From: Thozetella sp. PMI_491
Taxonomy: Eukaryota > Ascomycota > Sordariomycetes > Chaetosphaeriales > Chaetosphaeriaceae
Assembly (NCBI GenBank): GCA_021432635.1
Contig: MU270067.1
Location: 417,715 to 481,714 of the forward strand
Direction: 5' to 3'
Length of the DNA: 64,000 nt
Below the pieces are notes generated by a model. It worked only from the letters and a program-made list of their open reading frames with translations, had not been told where the DNA came from and did not search any database. Shown piece after piece: positions 37,795-48,308 of this stretch. Numbering within the stretch: position 1 is the first letter of the stretch; each line of letters starts with the position of its first letter. Both the position numbers and the translations under genes were made by a program.

Positions 37795-40152
37795 CTAGCC
37801 AAACCCATCCTCCCGGGAACGCGCCTGTTCATCCATGGACGGCAATCTTGCCGGAATCAACGGCGTCAGGGGCGCTGTCTCTAGGCTTGCAGAGCCAGCC
37901 GCTGCTATGTTGATGCTCATGCCTCGAGACCTCCTTCCGTCCAACGTTTCGCTTTCTTCATCCACTTCTAGGGCCGCTTGGCCGCCGTGGACAAAGTCAT
38001 TAGCCGCTCCGCTCATGTGGTCGACAGCCAAGCCCTCCTTCAGTTGCCCTTGCAGGTGGGCTAGGAAGTCACTGGCGAGGCCGAACTTCTGCACGCCGTA
38101 TTCGCTCGGCAACATCGAGTACATCTTCCTCGCCTCGTTCAGGCACCTCTGTGCTTGCGTGTACTTGCCCTGCTCGATCCACGCCTCGGCACCCAGAACA
38201 CTCCAGAGTGCAGACTTGCGCCTCCTACTACCCCATGCTTGAGACCCAGCACCTTCCTTAGAAGCGTAGCAGATAGCCATGCGCTCTTTCAGTAGAGCAA
38301 CGCCAATAGGCCCGATGAGGTTTGTGTCTAGAAGCTTGGTTCCCCATTTGACGGCCTCGTCAATCCCAGAGCCGCCCCGAAGACGCAGCAGCTCCAGTGC
38401 CAGGATAACGCAGCGTACTACCCCGTATTGGGAGGCCACTCGTGTATGATACGAATAGAAGGCCTGCTCGAGCATCTGGTTGATCGTCTCCAGCCGTGTC
38501 TTGGATGACATGTTCTGCGGCATGATGAGCAGGGCCAGCGCCGCCATCTCGTTGGCCGCCGCGTGCAGTTTCCACGCCTTGTCGTTCTGAAAGTCGGCTC
38601 GGATCAGGTCATAAGTCGACATGGCCAGCTTCCAGTCACGAAGCATGAAGGCGAAGTCGGCTAGCTTCCTCATGATCGCCTCCGTGGTTTCTGGCCGGTA
38701 GAAGCCCTGGGCGTCGTAGTTCGAGCCCGAGCCACCGCTGCCTGTCGAGCTGCGATTCGACCCGCCAAACGCGAAGCGCTTGCTCAGGTTCATGAACCGG
38801 CCGCTGATGCCGCGCCGCCGCGATGCTACCTCATTGTTCCACAGCGATATGCTGCGTTCCATGGTAGGAATCACGGATTGGGTCATCATTTCTCGAATAA
38901 AGGTCCGGATGGCCGTCACGTCCGACTCGAAAATGTATCGGGTCGGGTCTTCGAAGTCTTCGTTGTTTTCGCTCTGTTCGATATCCGCGAGCTCCTCGTG
39001 CGCCGTCATCCAGTCGCTCCGGGGCAGCGGGAGGCTGTCGTCGTCGGTTTCTGCGCTCTGAGTACTGCGAATCCTCAGTAAATGACAATGGAGCCCTAGG
39101 CTCCGTTTCATCTGCTCGAACAGGGCCATCGACTTAGTGATGTCACTGTTTTCCTCATCGTGGATCAAGACGTAGTATCGCAGAAAATCGCCGCCCACCC
39201 AGGCAGGCAGCCTCTGATCGCCCTCCGATGTGTCTTTGTACAGCTTGCCCAATGCCTCTATCGGTGAAGGGTTCCTTGAACTTATGGCTATCACGGCCGC
39301 GACTGGGTGCGCAAAGGTCTCGTGGCAAGAAAGAGGCATCCCGGACAGCAATCTCCTGAGATAGAGGGCGTAGTAGGGTGAGGTGGCGTCCTTGTCTAGG
39401 CCTTGCTTAGTGGGCGTCGACGGCCCGATCCCCATGAACGCATCCTCTGCAAAACTTAGGTGTCGATCTACCACCCTCTCTACCTGTGAGATCTCATCGG
39501 CACGCCTCTTCCGTGGCGAGTTTGGGTTTGTAGTCTGCCCGTTCGCAGTGCCCGGCGGGCTCCTGACCGCCCCGGTAGTGGGCTCCGGTTCCTCGATCCC
39601 CTCGCCAAACCGAGTGAATCGCACCGAGAAGTCGTCCCAGGAGCGCGCTCCGCCGTTGCTATCCCTGATGGTAACCTTGCCCTGTATGCGCTCGCCGAAT
39701 GGCCGCAGTAGCTCCCAGAGACCACCGTGGAAACCCTTCTCTTTCACCAAGTCGTCCACATCCTGTGACCCGTACACTGCAACATGAGGCACGAAGCACT
39801 TCAGGATCAAGTTCAGTGGGTCACCAGGGTTGTCTGCCGCGCCGGTGTCGAGGAGCGACACTTTTGTTCCGCCACCTCCGAAGACGGATCCAGACAGTGT
39901 CCGCGAAGGAGACCGCGGGCCGCCGGCAGGGGACGCCGAGCGCGAACCGGGCGGTGTGAGCGTCGATGCGAAGAGTGAAGCAGCAGATGGGTTGGATCGG
40001 CGGTCGCGGAACGGGAGCGAGGCCTCGGACTGAGCGAGGGGGTGGGTGTCGTCGGAGACGGACTGGCGCTGCCTCGGCAGCCTCGCGGAGGAAGCTGCCA
40101 TCGGGAGGGATTGTATGGAATCCGCGGTGGAGGCATTATCAGGAGACTGCAT
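37795..40152 (-). CDS. trs85: TRAPPIII subunit Trs85-like
   Basis: Single-exon frame of 785 residues. It matches the Trs85/TRAPPC8 family, the subunit that directs the TRAPPIII complex (a Ypt1/Rab1 exchange factor) to autophagosome formation and Golgi transport. After a disordered Ser/Pro-rich N terminus of about 110 residues, the conserved region starts with LILKCFVPHVAVYGSQDVDDL. Typical segments include SPYYALYLRRLLSGMPLSCHETFAHPVAAVIAIS (read in two blocks), LPAWVGGDFLRYYVLIHDE and a helical-repeat C-terminal half with YRPETTEAIMRKLADFAFMLRDW and EAWIEQGKYTQAQRCLNEA. The extreme C terminus is again disordered. I see no convincing intron. Confidence 0.88.
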   Translation of the reverse strand: MQSPDNASTADSIQSLPMAASSARLPRQRQSVSDDTHPLAQSEASLPFRDRRSNPSAASLFASTLTPPGSRSASPAGGPRSPSRTLSGSVFGGGGTKVSLLDTGAADNPGDPLNLILKCFVPHVAVYGSQDVDDLVKEKGFHGGLWELLRPFGERIQGKVTIRDSNGGARSWDDFSVRFTRFGEGIEEPEPTTGAVRSPPGTANGQTTNPNSPRKRRADEISQVERVVDRHLSFAEDAFMGIGPSTPTKQGLDKDATSPYYALYLRRLLSGMPLSCHETFAHPVAAVIAISSRNPSPIEALGKLYKDTSEGDQRLPAWVGGDFLRYYVLIHDEENSDITKSMALFEQMKRSLGLHCHLLRIRSTQSAETDDDSLPLPRSDWMTAHEELADIEQSENNEDFEDPTRYIFESDVTAIRTFIREMMTQSVIPTMERSISLWNNEVASRRRGISGRFMNLSKRFAFGGSNRSSTGSGGSGSNYDAQGFYRPETTEAIMRKLADFAFMLRDWKLAMSTYDLIRADFQNDKAWKLHAAANEMAALALLIMPQNMSSKTRLETINQMLEQAFYSYHTRVASQYGVVRCVILALELLRLRGGSGIDEAVKWGTKLLDTNLIGPIGVALLKERMAICYASKEGAGSQAWGSRRRKSALWSVLGAEAWIEQGKYTQAQRCLNEARKMYSMLPSEYGVQKFGLASDFLAHLQGQLKEGLAVDHMSGAANDFVHGGQAALEVDEESETLDGRRSRGMSINIAAAGSASLETAPLTPLIPARLPSMDEQARSREDGFG

Positions 40153-43100
40153 GAAGGCTAATCGGGGCTACCCTGAGGATGGTGTCCTCTAGGTGACAGC
40201 ACTGCCGAGGCAGGATTCCCGGGTGGCGGCCGCGACGCTCAATTCTGGGCAGCCACGGACGCGGACAGTCGGCACGATCGGGAAGCAAGCACTGTGCCGA
40301 GTGGCAGGACAGCGTGCTACGACACCAAACAGGTAATTCCCAGCTGCAAGGCCAAACGAGTTGTCGTGGTGTCGCGGCCCTGAGCGAAAGGTCGCGAATT
40401 GGTAAACTGATTTTGCGTCGTGCGCTGGTCAGCGGTTTAGCAGCGGCACTTGCAGTTGAATGGCAAGATGGGGGTTCCACCAAGGTGAAGCTCACCGAGC
40501 CAAAGTGACGTGCGGGCGCCGAGATAGCGAGATTATGTAATACAATTGCAAAGACGAAGCGAAGGATTGGTGGGTTAGGGTTGATACCGCATCAACCTTC
40601 GGTAGCCTTGTCCCCTTTCGTCCCCCTTTTCGCCCCCCTGACGAGTCAACAATCCCCCTCGGATCTGAGCCGCTGATTGCTTTCTCGTGTCCAGCACAAT
40701 TAGGCTGACGCGAGGTCGTTCAACACCAAGACAGTACCTAGGTATTCTCATTCTACATGCCAAAAGTTTACCTACCTTTCTCCGCGTCACTTTATCTCCG
40801 TAGTTTGCCCGACCAGCTAGCTCCTTCCCCAAAACTCAAAAATGTGCTGTTCGCAAGAAATGTGCCATCGTGCAAGGACCACCTACCCCCAGATATATAT
40901 CTCCCCCCACCCCTCACCACCTTCTCAGCCTTCTTTTCCCTTTTCTCCCATCCTAGTGCAGGAGTACAGCCGCGGTAATGAGGATTCGTCCGAGCCCGGC
41001 TTTTTGCTAGTTGAAAACTACAACCTGACCACTCTTATTGGGCCTCGGCCTGGTAGGGAATTTTTGAAATTTGTCTCGCAAGAGATGCTTCTTTCATTGC
41101 GAACGTTCCATTTTGGAGCGCCGTGGAGAAAGATTTCCTGCAACACTGCTACAAGGAGAATCCCGGCCGGTTGGCTGAGTAGTGATGTGACAAGACGGTG
41201 GCCAAGCCTAGATACCGAGAACTAGTAAGAGCGCTGCTCGTCCAAGCCGTACTTCGCGAAAATAAACACGGCCGGCAGCATGTATCTGCAAGTTCCTCGT
41301 CTTTTAACTATAACTTGCGCATATTGGACTGTTCTAAGCCTTCTTGGTAGTCTAGGCGCTCGGAGGGATCGTTTCGAGATGCGTGAAGACCGGGAATATC
41401 ATATTGTAGCGGCGCATACAAACCTCGTCAAGTTTCCTCCCAACAGTCAGCCGGTGATACAAGCCATTCCGTGGGTGCCGAGTAATTTAATATCATGAGA
41501 TTCTTCGGTCATAGCAACGGCGAGAAGCCAAATGGCAGTTGAGTGTTATAGATGGCGACGCGTGGCTTCGGGGTGAAGCACGACGCCAAAGGATGAAGCA
41601 AGCACCTTGGGTCACTTCCTGGTGCCACGGTTGATGTATTTCATATCGCCCGAACCCGGATGGCGCAGTCTTAGCGTGGGCCGTGATGGGTCCACGAAAC
41701 CGCAGTTGGGCCTCTCGGCATTGGCAGTGAGAGAAGAACCACAGTTCTAGGATTGTTGCATGCCATTTGACAGGCGAGTTGTCAGGATCACGCCGAGACG
41801 TCCCCCTTATTTTCTGCTCTGCAGGTGTAACGTCTGCCATAGGCCCCGTCGGCTGGTAGAAGCCGAGTCCCCGGGCAGGCGGTCTTGTTCCCGCTCGTTG
41901 CAAAAGCCTCGGCGGCGCTCTCTAGCCAAGGCTCGGGACCAGATCGTTCGTACCGCTATTTTTACGGCCAAGCCTCACAGCGACCTTCCAGGGGCCACTT
42001 ACGTGGTTTGAGCATGAGTCCTGATTGGCCCGGCTGTCGCGCATGTCAACATTCTAGAAGAGGCGTGTGTCTATAGGTAGATTAGCCAGATCGGGAGAAT
42101 TCCTGCTATAGGGGAGGTAACGTTAATGCAGGCCGTGTGATTGCATGCAGTCCTCTGGGAGCCTCTCATTCTCTCGCTCTGTAGATTCCGTCACCCTCTT
42201 TCCATCTCGTCCACTAAGCAATCGATGGGTAGTATGCACTCGCGGGTTTTCCGCGCTTCTCAACACCAATATCATGTCTCTCCTCCCTGCAGGACGGTCC
42301 ATCTATCAACCTGGCGCCGTTTTCTTCGGCGCTTGCGCCATGAGGAGCATTGCGCATCTACAGAAGCTTCCAGTGCAAACTCAATCTATCTCTCTTCCAA
42401 AAGCCAAGATCTGTTTGTAGATCACCTTTGCCCCGATTCGCCCGGTGAGACGGCATACTCCTGCCAAGACCTGCCTGTTGCTGCCGGAGGGTGACTGCCG
42501 GAGCATCGAACCTTTTTCTCCGCAATACTTTATATTAATTCGCCTTTGTTCAGCTTTTCCCTACGCATTACGAAATATTTTCTTCTTTTGCTCTCCATGC
42601 CCAGGAAGAGAACGCGCTCGTTTTCGTCTGTTCCCGGGTGGCTAAATGGCCACACGGAAGCTCCAGTCTGCCGTTGCGAGCTCGCTGGATCGTTGCATCG
42701 CTGTGCTTCCGTTTACGGAACACGGCGCTTGCCTCCGTATGGCCAAGGTGAATATGGCGCACCCAACCACTTGGCCTTGCCATCCAGCCAGAGGGCCGAG
42801 AACGCGGCGCAGATCAACAGAGGCTTCTCTGGCAGACTAGACACGCACTTCTCAATTTAGTGCTTGTTTCCTAAGAATTTAGACTCCTGTTCGTCATTCT
42901 AGACGGCTCGACTCACTTGCTCCGACAGAGAAGGCAAGGCGGGACCAGATGACCCAATGCAAGCCCCAACAAGTGCGCTAGTTCTGCGTCTCGCCTCCCT
43001 CCCAACGCACTGGTTCCAGGATACACACCTCGTGTACTCCTAGCGAAAAGCAGATTGCGGGGAACGCATCGGAAAGCAACATAGCGGGCAGATCGCTTAA

Positions 43101-43554
43101 GTGGTCGGTCGCTTAACAGATGCTTGGCAGGGCCGTTTACCCTTGTATGCCGCGTTTCACTACCATTTAATTGTACTCAACCTCCAAACCGCCTGAGGCG
43201 TAAGCTTGCAGTCTGAGCCATATGGATATATTATCTGATGGAGACAATCGTGCCCACCTTTCCGGCCGCCTCCACTTGGAGATACCCTCCACCAGGGACG
43301 CACTCTATCCTGGCGTATTAGGATGCGGACTAGAACACTTACGGGGGCATCCCGTCAATATCCCCCCAGATTGGAGTTCCACTGGGCAGGATGGGGTTTT
43401 CTTTTTTTTTCTCCTTCTGTGAGGCGCCTTACCAACCGGTCTACGCATCAACCTAACCGGCCGCCATTATGACGAGATATAATTGTCGAAGCAAACCACT
43501 GAGCTCACCTCTCCTGTGGTTCCACATTCCTCCTGCCCCGTTGTCGTCCCCAAC
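40153..43554. other. Long intergenic region before the deacetylase gene
   Basis: About 3.4 kb between trs85 (divergent side) and the secreted deacetylase. Only short, unrelated open frames occur. Parts such as 42480-42620 are less GC-rich. No transposon ends or repeats recognised. Confidence 0.6.
43478..43483 (+). promoter_or_regulatory. Possible TATA element of the deacetylase gene
   Basis: TATAAT 72 bases upstream of the chosen ATG in otherwise mixed sequence. Confidence 0.3.
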
Positions 43555-45979
43555 ATGCTCTTTGACCGTCGTCTCGTGTCAGGGCTGGCTGGCCTCTGCG
43601 TCGCCTCCACGGCCAACGCCGTATGCACGTCGAACCTACTCATCGACAATTTTGCGAAGTGGTCGGCTGGAACCAACAGTCTAGGCTCGCAGAATGGAGG
43701 TAAGCCGAGGAAGCTTCCCTCTACATGCCTATTCTTCTTGGCTTGACCTACGTTACTGATACCAGCGCGTCGCTCTAGATGATGGCTCCATGACCTCCAT
43801 CGCGGCTAACAACGGAGCGATAAACTTCACACCAAAGGGATCAGACTCATATTTCTACGAATCTTTGAAGTGCCAGACTGCCCTCACGAATGGGTATGGA
43901 GGCATTCAGTTTAACGTCAATGGTCCCGCGGGAGGATCGGTGGCGGTGGAGGTGCAGACCGCAAGCAACTGTAATTCTACTACGACCTTTTCCAGGTCCT
44001 ACAATGTCGTCTCCGACCTGTCAGGACGCAACCAGCTGGTTCAGCTCCCATGGGAGGGATTTGATAACTCCCCCAATGCCGACTCCATCGTTGGGTTTTC
44101 GTGGTCAGAGTTCGTTGGGAACGGCCAGTGGACCATCGCAAACGTCTCCCTCATCTGCGGCGGTGTTACCCCATCAAGTGAGTAGTTCCTCCTGCGTCTC
44201 TATCTCCCCTGCATTTTGTCCTTACACCTTGTAGCCACGCCGACGACATCGACACCGACCCCACCCCCGACACCGGCGTGCTCCAATGTCCTGGTCGACG
44301 ACTGGGAGTCCCAGTCACGGCTCACGTTCTTGGGCTACAACGCCTTGAACCAGTCTTCTGGTGATGACGGGACTATGGCGTCTATTACGGTGAACAGCCA
44401 CCGCGTCATGCTCGTACCTCAGGATACGGATTCGTATTTTTTCAGCCAGTTTGGGTGCTTCAATGCTGGCACCAAGTACGGCGGCATGTCCATGCGCGTC
44501 CGAGCGGCGCGCGGCACCCGCTTCACCGTCTCCCTCTACTCCTCGTCTAAGTGTGGCCAGGATACTGGGACAGCGTACTCAAAGACAACCACGCAGCTGA
44601 ATTGGCAGTTTGACGGAACCGAGAGGCTGTACTATTTCCCATTCTCGGTATTCCAGGGGCTGGATGTCACAAATTTGCAGCAAATCTACTTCTCCGGTCT
44701 GAACAACGCGATTATCCTTGGGCCCATATCATTCTACTGTGGTTCAACCGCCTCCGAGTACGTACCTCCTGCCACTCCTGTGGGACCCGCTCAAACGGCA
44801 ACGACGCCAAGGGTGACGGCCTCTAACCCTGTGTCTACTGCAAAGGCCTTCTTAATCGACACATTTGACAAGAAGGACACCAATGCCCTCGGGCAGTGGC
44901 ACGGGGGGGACGACGGGATGACAGTTTCTTTTATCAGCGGAGGGATTAGTATCAGTACAAATGACTCGGACCTGGGCTGGAACACGCAACTGGGGCCTCA
45001 CTGTTCTGACTTGTCGGCCTACAAAAACGCTTACCTACACATTGCCTACAGCGGCAGCAGCAAGTTCTCAGTTGCCATGCAACAGCATAACCCCACTTGC
45101 AATGAGAGCATCTCACCGTACCCCGAGACCTGGGACTCGCTCGAGGCGGCTCGCTATGCGTCGGCCAGGGACATCTACATGCCGATCGCGCACTTCAACA
45201 TCAACCACACCCGTGCCGTGGGATTCAACCTCAGGGGGTTCTACACCACCCAGCCCACTCAGATTACCAAGATCGAGATCGTCGATTCGCCGCCAACCGG
45301 GTGGAAAGTTCCCGACAAGCTACCCTCGGGAAGGCTCATTTTTTCTTGCACTAGGCCCAACTCGTTCGCCTTTGCCATCGACGACGGCGAGCCCAAGTAC
45401 GCACAGCAAATCATGGACACGGTAAAACAGGCCGGTATTCCCGTCACTTTCTTCACGGTGGGATTGCCTCTGTTGGACAAGACGACAAACCTGTCCAACA
45501 TCTACCGAGACATGGCCGCTCGCGGCCACCAGATCGCCATGCACTCCTATACGCATCCCAAGATGGAGGGTCTGCCGGACGAGGCTAGCATCGATTGGGA
45601 GTATACCAACGACATCGGCGCCGTCAAGCAGGTGTTCAACGGAGCTCATACCAACTACTTCCGGCCACCGTTCGGCACCGAGGGCGCCCGCATGCGCCAA
45701 CGCCTTGCCGCGGCGCTGAACGACCCCAAGCCCAACATCGTGCAGTGGAGCATCGACGTTGAGGACTGGATCTGGGCCGAGACCAAGACACCGGAGAAGC
45801 AGTTAGACGCGTTCAAGCGCGACCTAGCCAAGGGCGGAAACCTGGTCGTCATGCACTACTTGTATAACTCGACCGTCAATTATCTCCCCGAGTTCATCAG
45901 GCTGGCGAAGGCGACGGGCAAGCGATTGATGCGAGTTGACCAGTGTATGGAGGACCCCAATGCACCACCCCTGACATAA
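43555..45979 (+). CDS. Secreted polysaccharide (chitin-type) deacetylase with three N-terminal beta-rich modules
   Basis: Exons 43555-43699, 43779-44177 and 44235-45979 give 762 residues. The N terminus is a signal peptide ending near TANA. Three modules of about 150 residues follow, each opening with (L/V)(I/V)D-x-(F/W) and carrying a GDDG(S/T/M) motif. The first two share DTDSYF/GSDSYF blocks and are separated by Thr/Pro-rich linkers. The C-terminal NodB fold (about 550-745) keeps the metal and catalytic motifs: FAIDDGE (D564, D565), HSYTHP (H618, H622), RPPFG, QWSIDVEDW and VVMHYL. Family members remove acetyl groups from chitin or related polymers in the wall or medium. Motif 1 reads DDGE where most have DDGP. 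The substrate cannot be told from sequence; the repeated modules are probably carbohydrate-binding (inference). Confidence 0.9.
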
Positions 45980-46523
45980 GCGGGCTGTGGTAGACTGTAG
46001 AGGAGCATATAGTAGTGTGGGCTTTGTGTACTTACTACCATAAGTGGGCTGGCATGTCTTTTCAGTTTGTGCTACCATCGGCGCCAAAATAAATATCCGA
46101 TCCAAAAGTCATTAACTACACGCGCGCAGAGGACTCTTTCAGGATTTGGAAGAGAGCCGGAACTGTCATACCTGATGCGGCACTTTGACAGAAAGCTAAT
46201 CGCTAATATCCTCAACGCGGTAGGCGACATGCCGGCTTGGCTCCAGTTTTTCAGCTGGTGGTATGTAGCTAGAATTAGACATTCAAGCTACCATATTTGC
46301 TTCCTGTCCAGTGGTCTGACCCTCCCCTGCAACTCGTTTCCACAACCGAGAAAATGCCAGGTCCCCATGTCATGTCGTACTCAGCGCCATGGGTGGGGTA
46401 GCGGCTACCGGCACGACGCGATTTGTACCAAATACAGCTACGCGTAACTACCTAAAAAATCAATCATCGGAAATATTGGTAGTTCTTTCCGCACAACACC
46501 GAGAAGGAGACCGGGTTTTCAAG
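45980..46523. other. Intergenic region after the deacetylase gene
   Basis: Deacetylase 3' region and promoter of the next gene. Nothing else seen. Confidence 0.6.
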
Positions 46524-47364
46524 ATGGGTCTATTAGGCAAGCGTTCCTCGCCGGTATTCAGTATGCCACACCCAAAGGAGTTTCAATCCAAGAAAGCAAA
46601 GACCAGTGACCAGGTGCTCGCCTTGCCATTGCCTGAGGAGGATAGTTCAAAGAAAGCAGAGGCCAGTCCCCAGGTACCCAGCACACTAGAGGAAGCTCTT
46701 AAAGAGATTGAGCTCCTCAAAGGCAACTTGACTGCCGCCTTGGATTTCATCAATCGCCAAGGAGTAGCGGCGTGTGAGTGTGGCACCGAGTCTCGTGGAG
46801 ACAGTTTGCTAACGGGATTCTCAAGGTGCACCTCCACCCATTCAAAAACTTCTCAGAGAGCAACCGGACGCGAACAAACATGCTGCTGCTTCCATAACGC
46901 GAGAAATCGGCGCCACTTACGAGAAAATCATGGAAAAATCATGGGACAAGTACAGTGGAGTCACCTCCGACGATGTATCGAAAGCCATGGTGCCGTACCT
47001 GGCCAAGATCGAACAACTGTCCACGATGTCGGGTTCGGACAGCCTGAGACTTGCATATAACCTCGTAGGCAAGCTGAAGAACAGATCCTATCTCGGATTT
47101 GACGACTTCCATTGTGGATATGGCCAGCGGCCGTCCGATGAGCCCGCGGATGCGCTTCTTGTGCGGCTTATGGACGCTAGGCGAGCGGCTGGCGAAACAT
47201 GGGATTGGGCCGGCGAACTCAAGGCGCTCGAGAAACAGGCACACCACCATGCTGAATATGGGGTTGAGCCCTGGTTCGTCAAGAGCCAAGCAAGACTGAG
47301 GAACCTAGTCGAGGCACCAGCAGTTGTAAACCCCAGTCAGGGTCTCCCCTTGCAAGACTACTAG
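46524..47364 (+). CDS. Unrecognised 262-residue protein
   Basis: Two exons, 46524-46773 and 46826-47364, join across a 52-base intron with a GTGAGT donor, a TGCTAAC branch site and a CTCAAG acceptor. Reading across it gives GVAAC-APPPIQKLL in one frame. The first 60 residues are Lys/Ser/Pro-rich and contain a short duplication (FQSKKAKTSDQV and DSSKKAEASPQV). A predicted helix LEEALKEIELLKGNLTAAL follows. The C-terminal 150 residues look folded, with conserved-looking aromatic positions (KSWDKYSGV, SYLGFDDFHCGYG, GETWDWAGEL, VEPWFVKSQ). There is no signal peptide or membrane segment. I do not recognise the family. An alternative start is the ATG at 46563. It sits between two secreted-protein genes, which says little about its role. 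Confidence 0.7.
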
Positions 47365-47837
47365 CGGATAAAAGAGACAACCTGACTTATGAACGGAGTG
47401 TATTGATTGCATTCCTTGCGGAGGAGGCTACGACTTGGATCTAAGCAGAGGCTGGCTAGAGTGATACAGCAGAAGCAAGGAAACAGCCCAGGCCAGTGCA
47501 CTGAGTGTTCAGATCGGCGGTTAGAAGCTGGGGAGAATAAATTTCTGACCATAAAGATAAGTGGAAGGCCGCTCAGGACTTCAGTAACCCTTTGTAATCC
47601 AAGGCACTCGAAGAGAAGAAAAGCAGCGCTGGTGATTTAGTAACGACTGGTACATGAAAGCAACTGGCTAAACACAGTACCCCAATATCGCATGCCATAA
47701 TAGCTTTTCGTATAGGTGCCTTAATGGGCTATCACCACCTTCAAGCCCATCCCCATGACGCCACGATTTTATGCCGGCATCACGAGTGTCGTCAATAGCT
47801 CGGGTAGAGAGATGCATTATCTGCTTTCGAAGGCGCT
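47365..47837. other. Intergenic region between two convergent genes
   Basis: Converging 3' ends; no gene seen. Confidence 0.6.
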
Positions 47838-47942
47838 TCAAGGACGAGGCTTTCCGGTCGGGCCACCCCAAGGATGGCCTGACGGCTTGCCAGACGGGCT
47901 CATGCTAGGGTGATACGAGAGGGTATGATTCCAGTGATGATG
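47838..47942 (-). other. In-frame extension beyond the stop of the His-rich gene
   Basis: Directly after the TAG the same frame encodes HHHWNHTLSYHPSMSPSGK and then a Gly/Pro-rich tail of fifteen residues before TGA. HTLSYHPSMSPSGK matches the upstream repeat pattern, so this stretch has been, or still is, protein-coding. Confidence 0.6.
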
Positions 47943-48308
47943 CTACTTCTCCTCCCTCTCTTCTGGATTGTGGTAGTCCCCACGGACCCTTAGGGCGCCG
48001 GTAGCGATAGGGTGGAGAGTATAGTTGCCAGACGGGGTTACGGTAGGATGGTGCGAGTGGTTCCCAGACGGCGTCACACTAGGGTGGTGTGAGAAGCTAA
48101 GGTGTGTTTTGTAGGTATGGTGCTTCTTGTCACCATGCTTTGAGGAAGGAGTCGCAATAGGATGGTGCGAGTGCTTGGTCGACGGGTGATGGTAGCCGGT
48201 AGTGTGGTTAGAGTAGTGGGAGATGGAGGCTGATGGCTTTGATTTCGGAAACGAGAAGGCAGTGCCTGCCAAGAGGGCGATGGCGGCTGCGATCCGGAGA
48301 AGCTGCAT
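47943..48308 (-). CDS. Small secreted His-rich repeat protein
   Basis: 121 residues: a clear signal peptide (MQLLRIAAAIALLAGTAFS), then a mature part rich in His, Ser, Thr and Pro. A degenerate unit of about 12-17 residues with core HHPxxTPSGN recurs: HSHHPIATPSS, SHHPSVTPSGN, HSHHPTVTPSGN and LHPIATG. It is cysteine-free. The His clusters could bind metal ions, and small size with secretion is common among fungal effector-like or cell-surface proteins; both are inference. The frame continues in register beyond its TAG for 34 more codons that contain another repeat unit (47838-47942). The annotated end may therefore be a recent nonsense change, a read-through point or part of a short intron (GTCCGT...AAGTAG, 45 bases). 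Confidence 0.75.
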   Translation of the reverse strand: MQLLRIAAAIALLAGTAFSFPKSKPSASISHYSNHTTGYHHPSTKHSHHPIATPSSKHGDKKHHTYKTHLSFSHHPSVTPSGNHSHHPTVTPSGNYTLHPIATGALRVRGDYHNPEEREEK

